Source of the DNA: Marsupella aquatica
Lineage: Eukaryota > Marchantiophyta
NCBI GenBank assembly: GCA_973895155.1
Contig: OZ316891.1
Location: 6,076,001 to 6,140,000 of the forward strand
Reading direction: 5' to 3'
DNA length: 64,000 nt
The notes under the pieces were generated by a model, which worked only from the letters and a program-made list of their open reading frames with translations, did not search any database and had not been told where the DNA came from. The stretch's first letter is position 1; each line of letters starts with the position of its first letter. Positions 24,990 through 36,197 of this stretch are shown here, in pieces. The position numbers and the translations under genes were made by a program.

Positions 24990-25283
24990 AAAACCCACAG
25001 AGTCAGTCCGTTGCCGAGTGAGAAGCAAGTGCAATCAGGAAAAACAAACCCCACAGTCAATTCTAGCTGAGTGAGAAGCACGGGTAATCAGAAAAACAAA
25101 CCCCACAGTCAATCCGTTGCTGAGCGAGAAGCACGGGTAATCAGAAAAACAAACCCCACAGTCAATCCGTTGCTGAGCGAGAAGCACGGGTAATCAGAGA
25201 AACAAACCCCACAGTCAATCCGTTGCCGAGCGAGAAGCAAGGGCAATCAGAAAACAAAACCCACAGTCAATCCGTTGCTGGGA
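24990..25283. repeat. 53-bp minisatellite, about 5.5 copies
   Basis: The unit is GAGAAGCACGGGTAATCAGA, then AAAACAAACCCCACAGTCAA, then TCCGTTGCTGAGC. The period is exactly 53 between clean copies (for example 25081, 25134 and 25187); the edge copies are more diverged. It lies about 1.6 kb upstream of the kinase start codon. Non-coding; any open frames across it are by-products. Confidence 0.95.
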
Positions 25284-26901
25284 TGCCAGGAATGGCAGGG
25301 GATGGCGAGTGGAGCAAAGTTGAGGGAGGGACTCGCCAATACTGTAGTCAACCACAGCAGAGAGACTTCATAATTATTATTCTGGCCGCAATGGTGAAGT
25401 CCCGAGTCAATCCTGTCCCTTGGGAGTTGACTCTATAGCTTCCGCTCCCTCTGTGACGCTGTTGTGGGTGTGAGAGAAGCGAGGCGATGCGTGAGTGCGT
25501 CACGGAGGTAGCGGGACTCTCTGTGTGCCGGATGAAGACGAATTGATGAGTGACTGACCATTATTATTGCAGTCTTCAGTCCGCAGCGGACAGTCCATAG
25601 CAAGTTTAGCGACCACCAGAGGGAGAGAGAGGTTCATCACCCATCTGGCGAGCAGGCAAGGGGCAGGACGAAGAATTGAAGGCATAGCCTTGAGAGGAGA
25701 GGAGCAGGAGGTAGGTGAATAGTGCAGGCTTCCTGTAGAGAGGGAGAGAACGAGAAGTTCTGGATACTGTATTGTATTTTGTTGCGAGTTTGGTATCTCT
25801 AGAGGGAGAGAGAGGGTGACGCAACGCAGAGCTTCGCATTGGAATTTGCGTTGGTCATTGTCGTCGTCAGCATCGACCCGCACTTGTTGATGGATTGCAT
25901 CCCCATTCTCCTCCTTCGTGACCCAATCCCAACCTCGATGCAGTGATTGAGTAGCTAGGGACATCTCTGCAGAGATTGAGGAGCTAGCGAGCGGCTGGTC
26001 TTCCGCAACTCGAGAGAACTGACGGAATAATTTCGCAGAGAAAGAGTGAGAACTGGAGAGAAAAGTGGGAAAAAGACACAAGGAAAAGGACTCCGGCAGA
26101 GACAGGGGAGTGGAAGGAGTGAGGAAGAAGAACGAGAAGAGAGTTGTTGGGAGATGAGAATCGGTCGAAGAGTCTTCTATCTCCGAGGGGAGAGTTTTCT
26201 AGGATTTATACAGTCGCTAACTTGTTGTTACAGTTTATACCATCGTCTTACGAGGAATCTTTTGGTTGGTTGACCACCGGTTGATCGGAAAAGGGGCGAA
26301 GGAAAGGTGAGGTAGAGTAAATCCGCTTGTGGGCTCTCTCGTGCCGTGTGGAGGGACGGAGGTGGAGAGAAAACGACCAGGGACAAAGGAGGAGGAGGGG
26401 AGGAGGGAAGGTGTGCTGGGAGGAGAAGGAGATGAAGTGCAAAAGTGCATGTAAAGCTCAGACTACTACCCGGACAAGTCCTGCGGGAGCCTTGAATCAG
26501 TGACAGTCTGTGGACCCTGATCGGTTGAAAAGCTGGTAATTAACGTTCATACGACTGAATGTGGGGTTGGCTAGGCTTAGCATGACCACCCTTTCTGAGT
26601 TTAGAGCTTTCTCTGCCCACAACCCATTAAGCATTCTTCACGCGTCTGCACGTTTCGTTGACCGACCCTTTCTGGTGTTTTGGTGGCGCTGGCCCAATAC
26701 CACCTGTGTGCGGGTGGCATTGGGCAGGATGATGGTGGAGGGACTTCTGGTTCCCTCACTCCTCGATTCTATAGAATTGTGATTGGTTCTGTCTCAAGAG
26801 TTTGCTTTTTCTGCATCTAAGATGTCAAGTTGGACCTCCTCATCAGCTTTTGGTTGACCGCTTGTCATCATTCTCATTCTTTGCTCCAGTGACTTGCCAT
26901 C
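25284..26901 (+). promoter_or_regulatory. Upstream and leader region of the kinase gene
   Basis: From 25.5 to 26.4 kb the + strand is unusually rich in GAGAGAGA/GGAGAGAG stretches, as seen in many plant 5' leaders. That purine bias opens a 193-codon frame on the opposite strand with no domain character, which I reject. A leader intron is possible because the purine-rich region lies 500-1,400 bases before the ATG, but its ends cannot be fixed. Confidence 0.35.
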
Positions 26902-29900
26902 ATGGGACAACAGAAGGAAGCAACAGTTGTGCTAATTAATCCCACCGATGGAGTGTATCAAGTCTGTGAGAAGTTTTGGGTTGGTAAGTTCTTCCGCTGT
27001 ATGCATTGTGGCAATGTTCATCCCACATTCGTTCCTTGCTGTGAGTAAATCTACTGTAATTCCGCACATTTTTCGGGCTTGCGTTCGATGGCATGGCTTT
27101 GACAACCGTTGGAAAATTTGCAACAGTGGGCCCGAGGTACAGACTCCATGAGCACGTAGGGGCGGGATCCTATGGGGATGTCTGTAAGGCTACTGATTTG
27201 GAAACTCGTGAAACGGTGGCTCTCAAGGTATGTTCAACCGCAACTTGTCGACTGATTGTCGTCGGTTTCTAGCAGGCTCGAGTACCATATTGAGCCTGAA
27301 ATGATTTTCGTGTTAGTGGAAGTTGATAGGGGCAGCTCTTCTGTCCGATCGAATACTTCCTCTATTGGGGCCTTCAGGATGGCACATCACTTTCTAATGC
27401 TATTGGCGATTCATTCTTCATTTGTTACCGGTTTTCTGTCTTACATTTGTGTCCTTATGCCCAATTGTTGCACTTCTTTTCCGCAGAGAATCCCAGATGT
27501 CTTCTTTTGCCACATGCTAGCCAAGAGGGTTCTTCGTGAAGTCTGTATAATGAGACGCCTGCGACACCCCTACATCATAGCTTGTACAGTCTCTCCATTT
27601 CCCGACGATCTTCTCACATCACTTTCGCTGTAGGGGCATAATTAGGAGCAGAGTTTGGGTGCGTGTGTACATATTTATGTGGAAATCGAGTTTGTAGTTC
27701 ACTTCAGCAAATTCTTGATATTCGAGGAGCACGAACTACCTTGAGAGAGCTCTTACATAAAGTCTTGTCTCTTCACAGTGAGCAATGTCTTCACGTCAGG
27801 AAACTTGGAGATCCAGGGTGGTATAGACTTGTATATTGCGACGGAATTTGCCGATGGGTAAGCGTATTGTCCTAGGTATTGCATTACTTTTGTACTTCAT
27901 GGGCTCATCTTGAAATCAATTTATGTACTTGAACCACAATTCAGGAACCATCTAGCTGCATGACTTATGATGAATTTGGTTTCTCTCAATACTTTTCCTG
28001 AATGCAATTATTTTTTTCCGTCCATACAGTGGTGACATGTACCACTTGAAGAACCCGATGCAGCAGGATCAAGTACAGTCGCTAATCTGGCAGCTCCTCT
28101 CCGGTGTGCGCTACTTGCATTCCTGTCACGTTTGGCACAGGTAGGCTTGTGGATCTACCAGCATTCATCAAGTGTATATAGTTTTAACTTCTTGTCTGTC
28201 ATTCCTCTGCATTCGAACTGAGATTGAAGTTTAACGTCAGCATTGTGAAGGTGGAAGGACGAAAAGATACCGTTGGATACTAAACGCCTCTAATTTGCTA
28301 GGCTGTATCTTAGGGAATAATGCTGCATCAAATTCTATTCCGATTACATCAAAGAGTTGTTGACAGATGCGTTGGTACTCACTGTCGACATCAGTTTTGC
28401 ATCACAAGTTACCATAATGAGAGAAGAATAATTGCTTCCGCTAAACTACGTTAGTCGGAGCTGGAGATGGCCCGATATTGTTCGGTTTACATTGGAAGAA
28501 ATGTTGAAGGCATTTGAATTCGAAGTCTTGCGTATCGAGCGTGAGGGTAGTCTTTTACTTCCTCTTAGTTTTCTAACCTTCACGGCATTTTGCTTTGTTT
28601 ATTTTCAGGGACATCAAGTCAGAAAATGTGCTTCTTTCGTCAATGACGGATGTTAAGATTTGTGATTTTGGTCTCTCCCGGTCGGCCATGGAGGTCTGTA
28701 ATTCCGTTTCAATTCATCCTCTGTTCACGGTATCTGGTTTTTGTTTCTTTGCATGTATTGGTCAGCTTGTCGTCTGGACTTTATTTGATAAATAAGGGAC
28801 ATTTTGACGAAACGAGGACAGCAAGGACTACGCCTGATCTTGTGGTTATGAATAGTGCAGCAGTCTAATATGGAGCCCAGACGCGTTCCAACTACTGGAA
28901 GACGGACAAGTAGGAAACCTGTGTTAAGAAGGCAGTACACAAAAACTGTAAGTTCAACACCATGATCCAAGTTATATGAACTGCGACGACGGTTACTATT
29001 CCATCTCGAAGTCAATGCGTTGAGTTAATCTCATTCTTCATCGTTGCTGATTATCTTTGTGATGATCGTGGTTATGATCAGGTCGTGACGCCGAGTTACA
29101 GAGCACCAGAAGTCATCATGTCCCAAGGACAGTACTCATCGGCTATTGACATGTATGTCCCCCTTTTCAAGAAGATTCATTTTCCTCTTGTGGTGTCCTC
29201 TCCCGAGTTGAAGGTATTGAAGGTTACTCTGTAATGATGAATACTGAAGTTCTCCCTTTGATTAAGGTACGCATGCATAGTTGTGCCCTCTTGGTCTGGC
29301 CTAGAATTTCGAAGTGGGATTGTCTTGATTTAATATACAAGCACATTCTTACTTTATGCAAGTCGTGACTCACCTTTGTGTTGGATTTGTCATCTGGTGC
29401 TGGTTTTTTTTTGCAGATGGGCGCTTGGATGCATCTTTTGGGTAAGTAGTTTCGCATTTTGTCATGATGTGTCTCTGCTTTCTTTGTCTTCTAGTTATGT
29501 TTCGACTCTTCTATAGGTTCAGAGCTCTGAACTTCAGCTTGATAGGGGCGTGACAACTTTTAATATGTGGGAAAGCTCAACTGAAAATTTTCGGTATTGG
29601 TTCTGACAGGAACTCCTAGATCGACAGCTTTGCTCCTCTCGTACAGGACCACCCCCAAGACCTCTTTTTGGAGTGCGGTATGCACCCATTATTCGTTTTC
29701 CGTAGAATTGGTTTGAAACGTTCCCGTTTACGCAGGCAACGATAGAGGTTTCATGTTTCAGTGAAAGCACAATTTGAGCATACAAATGATGGGATACTCG
29801 ATCCTACGAGTGGCTTCCAATGTTGGGAGGAGTTTTAGTGTGATTTCGTCAGTACTGGTAGTTTCATTTCGTTGGTACATGGACGTCCTTTTCCAATATT

Positions 29901-31774
29901 GTTTCGAGTATCATTTAATTCTTTCCGGTCTGTCTATCTCACGCTTGTGCTGGACCTGCTGTTTTTCTACAGGGGGGAGCCCAACACACCTGTTGAAGGA
30001 GAAGTGTATGCCGAGGATGGCAGCTCCAAGCTTTCTGAGCAGGTTCTATTTCTGCCTTTGCATCCTCATCATGCACCTCTTCAAGATTCGTTTGCCATCG
30101 GCGGCGAAGACCTGTGTCAAGAGCCTTCCTATCCTTCAGTACGAATCGTCATTGCTAAGAGTTTTCGTCTTGGAATCATGCGGATTCTAACGTTGATGTT
30201 GTTTCATCTGTACAGCTCGACGTGATCTTCGATGTCATAGGTACCCCTTGTTGGAAAGACATTGAGAGTGTACCCAGTGAACAATGGCGGTCTTACCTGA
30301 AGCAAGTACCTGGACGAGTATGCCAACATAACACAACTCTCATTGCAAAACTATATTCTGGTTCCTTTCGTGGGAAATAATTAATTTCATGTGCTCTTCA
30401 TTTCTTTATGTCATTATTCGATTTCGCACATCAATTTTTGTTTGTGTCTTAGTAGCCGGAGGAAGAGAAAGCAATGTATGCGATGGTCGAATCATTAAGT
30501 GTTTTGATGAATGTTCTTTGTACAACGCAGGCTGGGAGTTTAATAGCAAATCTGACAGGAGTGGTAGACGAAGAGGCACTGGACCTGCTCTCACGAATGC
30601 TGGCGTTTGATCCAGCTCGCCGCTGCACAGCTGACGAAGCGTTGAAACACACATATGTACGTTGCTCATGCGATCATTCATTAAGTGCGCTCTAAATAAG
30701 TACACACACTAGCGAGTGGAACAGATGACGGTTATATTGCTTTACTCGTTTCAAAAAGGTGGTTGTGCAAATTTTTCCGGATGATAGTCATCGATTCTTT
30801 GACTTTCAGTATAACACATGTCGTTGAAGTTTGATTTGTGTCGGGAGTTCCAACAATACTGGTGTGTTTTCGTGCAGTTTAGGAGCCTCAAACACCCACA
30901 AGATCTACCTCCGGTAAGATTTGAAGATGCTCCTTCAGCCCTTCCAGAGGATCCAGTCTGGTTGATAAATGATCCTGCCATTGCTCTTGGGCTTCTCGAG
31001 GTAACGCTTTCTTCTTCCTAGTATGACGTGCCAAATTATTCGGAGCATAGGAAGTATCGTAAAACAGAGCTGAAGTTGTTGCACTACCTGAACAGGGCAA
31101 CCACCGTGGCTTCTTATTTGGTCTGTTAGGCGTCTGTGAGGACCATAAACATAAATTTGTTGGGATTCTACTTGCAGAAGCAGTTGGAACAATCAACGTC
31201 TCAGGCAGATGGCGGGCGACATACATTGGAGTGGCTCCTCCAAAGGGAAGTGGAAAGCCAGCAGGAGCAGCTAAAACTGCGCAAAGCTGTGATGGAGAAT
31301 ATTGTGGCAAAAGCGGCCTCAGAGGTGATGGCCAAGGCTCCTGCTCTTCAACAGCTGTTCCCTGCCCCAGCACCTTATTCAGTGCCAACAGTGGTAAATT
31401 CACAGCTGCTCCCAACATCACCAGAATGGCAAAAGGAGTGGCAATATGGATCATCGAATGGCACCGAGGCATCAGGTTTGACCCTGGATGTGTCGCAAAC
31501 TGAAGTTCAAGAACCTCCAGTGAAGAAACCTCGTGCAAGAAAGAAAACGATCATTAAACAGGGTTCTCTTCAGATTGAGTTGAATTCTATTCCTTCCCCT
31601 CAAAGTAGTAGAACATCAAGTAGAATTGCAAAGCAAAAAGGCACGGGAGGTGGGGAAGTCCAATTTGAAGTGCAGCCTGCTTCTGAGATGTTGCCACGAA
31701 GGTCACCCCGCCTGAGGGAGATTCATGCACAAGGTGAGCTTCCTCATCGTAAAAGAGTCTGTCTGAGAGGGTGA
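26902..31774 (+). CDS. Atypical MAPK-like CMGC protein kinase with basic tail
   Basis: Fifteen exons join in phase to 1,824 nt, 607 aa: 26902-26983, 27127-27227, 27487-27583, 27779-27857, 28030-28140, 28609-28693, 28861-28947, 29082-29152, 29417-29441, 29610-29677, 29973-30042, 30216-30317, 30531-30656, 30878-31000 and 31178-31774. Visible kinase motifs: glycine loop GAGSYGDV (39-46), VALK lysine 61, HRDIKSEN (156-163), DFGLSR (176-181), TPSYRAPE (217-224) and AIDIWALGC; PLFGVR and LDVIFDVIGTP in the C-lobe place it with MAPK-type CMGC kinases. The activation loop is lengthened by an Arg-rich insert (exon 7) and has TKT where plant MAPKs have TEY or TDY. The last exon adds about 200 residues: a Gln/Glu-rich helical stretch, then basic clusters KKPRARKK and RRSPRLRE that suggest nuclear location. 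Exon 7's acceptor (TGCAG/CAG) is the least certain junction. Substrates are unknown. Confidence 0.9.
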
Positions 31775-32502
31775 GGCCGAGGAAATGAGGCCTTTTAAGG
31801 TGTATGATAATTTTTTGTACAGAGTTGGATCGATGTTACTGAATTATTCTTCCGGTAGAAAAAAAGCTGTTAGTCAAAGAAAACTCAAATTTTTGGCTTT
31901 TGCAGCTGGTCTGGCACAGACTACAGCCAGTCAAATTAGTTCTGATCCCTTATTGAGTTGTGAAATTCTTTTAGCCAACTTCTCGAGTTGAGGGATAGTT
32001 CATTTAGTATAATTTGAGAAAGTCACAAGTGACTTGGATTGATTTATCAGCACTTCAACAATTTCGAGTTGTGTACTTTCTCGTAAAGAATTGGTGCGAA
32101 CACTCCATGACGATCAGTGGGAGACTTCCTTGATTTCCCTTATTTATTGGGTTCTAATATCTTTCTTGGGTACCGATTTAATCCGTACCAGTCAGTCATT
32201 GACTTATAACTTTACTGGTTGTACCAATTGGCTCTTACTGCTGGGACTCGAGTTATCAGTATGTGCTTTTTGTACAAACTCTCTCCAGAGATCAGATCAC
32301 AATCCTTTGGAAATGTCGAGACATGCAATTGCAGGAAACGGGAAACGCATGAAAACTAGAGCTTGCTTCTTGATAGTTTTGTGAACGCACTGACTACCTT
32401 TCCCTGTCCTCGAAATTGTATTAGCCCCAAGGTAGCCTCCTATTTACGTACTAGGATGTCAATTTGACTATACCTGTTTTTACCACCAATACGCATTTCC
32501 AG
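31775..32502. other. Kinase 3' region
   Basis: AT-rich sequence following the kinase stop codon, likely including its 3' untranslated region. No further coding exon is seen. The poly(A) site cannot be placed. Confidence 0.4.
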
Positions 32503-33062
32503 CATTCGAATAGAACAATTGGTCCCTGGATATTGTCTTCACAAATTCCATTTGGCCTCCCTCTCCGATGAGACACACACCAAATCTCTTCCGGCCCTTA
32601 CGGTCTGAGCACCTGATGAATTTTGGATTACTACTTCCTACTCAAAAACTGTGTTCCTGTTAGTCCAGTGCAAGCATGACCCAACTTTTCACATTGCCTT
32701 TCAACTCCCTTCCCGGGGTTTGGTGGAGATTCGCCTGGCCAATATGACCCACACTTCCACCATTCGAATAGGACGGGTTCCGTAGAGAGTTGCCTGGCCA
32801 ACATGACCCACACTTCCACCGTTCGAATAGAACGAATGGACTCTGAATATTGGCTTTCTTAACAAACTCCATTTGGCCTTCCTATTCGATCATGCACACA
32901 GATCACATCTCTCTCGACCTTTCCATCTGAGCTCCTGATGAGATCCGGATACGCCTTCCTACTTCTCGAAAGTTATGAGTCCCGTGCAAACATGACCCAA
33001 GGTTTTCACATTGCCTTTACACTCACTCCTCAGGGTTCGGTAGAGTTGCCTGGCCACCATGG
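32503..33062. repeat. Diverged direct duplication, about 245 bp, with a short internal repeat
   Basis: Copy A (32503-32745) and copy B (32819-33062) share, in order, TTCGAATAGAACRAWTGG, CCATTTGGCCTYCCT, a CACACA-rich stretch, CTGAGCNCCTGATGA, GTGCAARCATGACCCAA, TTTTCACATTGCCTTT and GCCTGGCCA. Between them a ~75-bp piece of the copy end (CATGACCCACACTTCCACC + TTCGAATAG) is present twice. The copies differ by many substitutions and small gaps. Non-coding. Confidence 0.8.
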
Positions 33063-33321
33063 CTACAATCCTTTCGTCGAAAATCTTATACCTGCGTATT
33101 CAAGCATGACTTTTCCGTTCGCAATCTACTGAGCTTGTTTACTCTCCTCACTCTGGCATAATTATCTTCTTATACTTCTGTGGCTGGTACCAATTGCCGA
33201 TGCTCTGTAGCTAATTGGATATGTCCATGTGCTTTATTTTTTAATTCATGTAACAGCATCCTTTTTGTTTGGCGTGATCTTTGCTTCCTTTTTATCGTTT
33301 CCCTTTTTACTATAGCTTAAT

Positions 33322-34375
33322 AGTGTCGCTCAAATCGACAAACCCGAATGGTCTGAAAAGTGTGTCTCACGGTGACGTCGACAACAGCTGTAAAAGAAAC
33401 AACTCAACGCTTAACACACCGACGCCTGAGCTAAAACTTCTAACATTTCATAGTAGCAACTGCATCTTAGCTCCTTTCATCCCAGAACTTTCTATTCCTT
33501 TCTGCTGGGGCTTTTTGTCCTCTCCTGTTGAGGATAACATGTCAACTTGCCCCAGGCGGAGAAGACAACGAAAGGGTTCATTTCTGTGACACGAACAAGT
33601 TAATACGAATGGAATCATCAATGGTCTTTTGTCGTCTCTTCTGCGTTGGATGAGTAAAATATCTTCCTTTTTACCCCCTCCTCTCGTGGGTAGTTTGGCC
33701 ACTGGCATTTCTTAGGTTTCTTACATGCCTTATTACATAAAGATAGAAGTGGAGGGGCAAACGACAGGCTCTGCTGTTCACAAGAATGATCCGACCACCG
33801 TGTTTATCTCATCATCAGTCTAAACGACGAAAGCTGATGGTGAACCTGGATCAGCTAACTAGTAGCCAAGGCTTTAAGAAGTTTGAATCGAGTTGGTGAC
33901 AAACTGGTAATATCAAATGAGATTCAGATTGGTTCGTTCTTATGTCATTGACTAACGTGCGTTCAATTGTGCGACTAATTACTCTTTGAAGAATGAGGCA
34001 ATGAAGTCGGCCATTGCAAAGACAGACCAACGCGGTCAAGTAGGAGCTTCGAGTAGGAAGCCCCAATAATAGTCTGGAGGAAAAAGACCCCCCTGGAGGT
34101 ATCCATTTGACGTGCTTGGACTTCATGAGTTCCACCAAACAAATCTACTGAGACCCCATGACTCGTATAGTCCTACTCTTTTGCTACCTGAGAGATCTAA
34201 GCTGTGGACTATTGAGCAGAAAGAAAGTAATTTACTACAACTCTCGAGTGTCGCTCAAATCGACCAACCGGATGGATTGAAATTGTGTCTCACGGTAATG
34301 TCGACAAAGGCTGTAAAAGAAACAGTTCAACTCTAAAGACACCCGCGCCTGAACTACAAACTTCTACAGTAGCAT
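33322..34375. repeat. Direct repeat pair, about 130 bp, 925 bp apart
   Basis: 33322-33455 and 34247-34375 share AGTGTCGCTCAAATCGAC, AACC-GATGG-TTGAAA, GTGTCTCACGGT, TGTCGACAA-GCTGTAAAAGA and GCGCCTGA-CTA-AACTTCTA. The sequence between them is unrelated and holds no supported gene. The second copy lies just before the decayed DUF641 copy, so the repeat may belong to the same local duplication history. Confidence 0.8.
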
Positions 34376-34742
34376 TTTGTAGGAGCAAATAATTATGCGC
34401 TCACCTCATAAAGTGGGTAGACCATGTCTGGAAATCTACGTTCCAAATAAATAGACCATCGAAGGAGTAATCTTCAGTGATATAGACTAACTAACTGGGA
34501 GCTGTAATTGCGGGAAAAACTTAGACTTCGACACCGCAAAAAAAGGCTTCACAACTACAAGCTTGACTTCAACACAGCACAAATAGGCTTCAAATGAGTT
34601 TTCACATACCCCTGTTTCCGAGATAAATCCGTAGGCCCCAAACTATCGAACTAGCTCATGACGTAGCTCAGACAGCAACCAGGTCGGTGGCTGACGGCGA
34701 AGACGAAACACCCACTGAGTGACATGGAAGGTCTGGAGTTGG

Positions 34743-35262
34743 TCACCCCACGAGGTAGACTTCACAGGGCATGACGGTCTTTCGGAGTCGCGGTCCAGGA
34801 GAGATCATCAAGCCTACCTTGGGGATGAACCTTTCATTTTCTTCAAGGTCCACAATCGTCGTCATGTAATTTGAATCCACATCGGCACCACGCTCAACAC
34901 TGAAGATAGAGGCAGGTGGTTCGAAAGAGAAGGCGAGCTTGTGCAATAGCCAAGCACTTCCTGCGGCATCCCTAAAAGTTGAAGCCAGTTTAGGACCACC
35001 AAGTTTTCCAACCCATTCGACTGTTATATTTTTCATCCTTTTACAGAGAAGAGGAACCTTTGCCTCACAGAACTCTTGAAATTGTGGATCCTCGATGTCG
35101 CCCGCGGAATTCTACTCTAGTTCGCGGAGATAGAATTTGTAAAACCTTTCCTTCCGAACGTCGGGGTTTAGAAACCTTGAAACACCAGATATGGTGTTGA
35201 AACTCTCGTTCTCAAAACCTTGAAAGAAAATGTCATTCACGGCCGAATTGTTAGGGTTGATG
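34743..35262 (-). pseudogene. Decayed copy of the DUF641 gene (3' half)
   Basis: The translated minus strand matches the C-terminal half of the intact DUF641 protein encoded at 36198-37814: GFENESFNT, then RFLNPDV-KERFYKFYLREL (intact: RYLDPNLRQEKFYEYYLRER), DPQFQEF, and AWLLHKLAFSFEPPASIF through KVGLMISPGPRLRKTV to EVYLVG. An in-frame TAG stands at 35114-35112, and the N-terminal half and start are missing beyond about 35262. The rest of the frame is still open, so decay is partial. It sits directly upstream, in divergent orientation, of a truncated HSPA12-like copy, as in the intact pair. Confidence 0.85.
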
Positions 35263-35526
35263 ACATTTATTTAGGATTCCTGACCTTCGTTACATTTGTA
35301 GGCTAACGTAGATTGGATAGATGTTTTTGTAACACATTACATGTTGCAATAAAGTCCAGCTTCTTGCTGCTGTAGTCTGGCCAGCTATCGATGATTCTAG
35401 CTATTGCAGTAGATAGATAGGCCCTGTTATAAACCGTTGAAATCCTGATAACGGAATGTCCCGTATCGTGCTACAGAAGGGCTCAAAGGTTCATTTGGAC
35501 AACCAGTACGTCTAGATTTTGCAACC

Positions 35527-35820
35527 GTGTTCCCGCTGAGGCACAGCTTAAAACGAAATTATTCCAATTTGTCTGCGAATTTGACGGATCCACCAGATGG
35601 GGAAGTGAGGAAAAACCGTGCTGCTAACACACAAGATTTGAAATCTCCGAAGAAGCCAATGAAAGCGAAACCAAGCATGCTGGAGGAGGCCAAAATCATC
35701 GTCGGCATCGACTTTGGGACCACTTTTTCAGGATTTGCTTCTGCTGCGAAGGATGAGCCGGAGAAAATTTTCACATGTTATGATTGGCCTTGCCAGGCAG
35801 CAGCAGGGGTGAAACTATAA
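35527..35820 (+). pseudogene. Truncated N-terminal copy of the HSPA12-like gene
   Basis: The frame encodes the first nucleotide-binding motif IVGIDFGTTFSGFASAAKDE and PEKIFTCYDWPCQAAAG, then ends at a stop where the intact paralogue at 39.9 kb continues with KPYCKTQTS. The remaining 550 or so residues, including the second phosphate motif, are not found before the next gene. The first in-frame ATG is at 35659; the open frame itself begins further upstream at a GTG. It is probably non-functional, although a 50-residue peptide is still possible. Confidence 0.85.
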
Positions 35821-36197
35821 ATTAGATTCTTACCACAATATTTATTTCTATGAGTATCGTTAATCTTACCTATGTCAATCGAAAACGTGAATTGAAGTTT
35901 TAAAAGCCATCCTGGAAGTATTTATCTAAGTTGTTTCGAGAATGGCGACGTCCACAAAGTGCGTCAGGAGAGAGTCAATGTCACCATACAAATATTTTGG
36001 ATAAAATGAGCAGAAGGACTTCAATCGGGTGATCTGTATCGTTGGAACTGAAGTCGGCCGAATCGAAAACTCGTCAAGTTGGGTCAAAGAAACCATTCGA
36101 GTCACGAGAACTGCAAGTGACAGACTACTGTATTTCCTTACCTGCAACTGCTGAATCCCTACAACTTGGAAAGGATTTGTCCTTCACAATCAAGATT

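Noticed and set aside
25500-26081. 193-codon minus-strand frame upstream of the kinase
   Set aside because: It lies opposite a GA-rich leader region, has a low-complexity Ser/Leu composition and no domain or splice partners.
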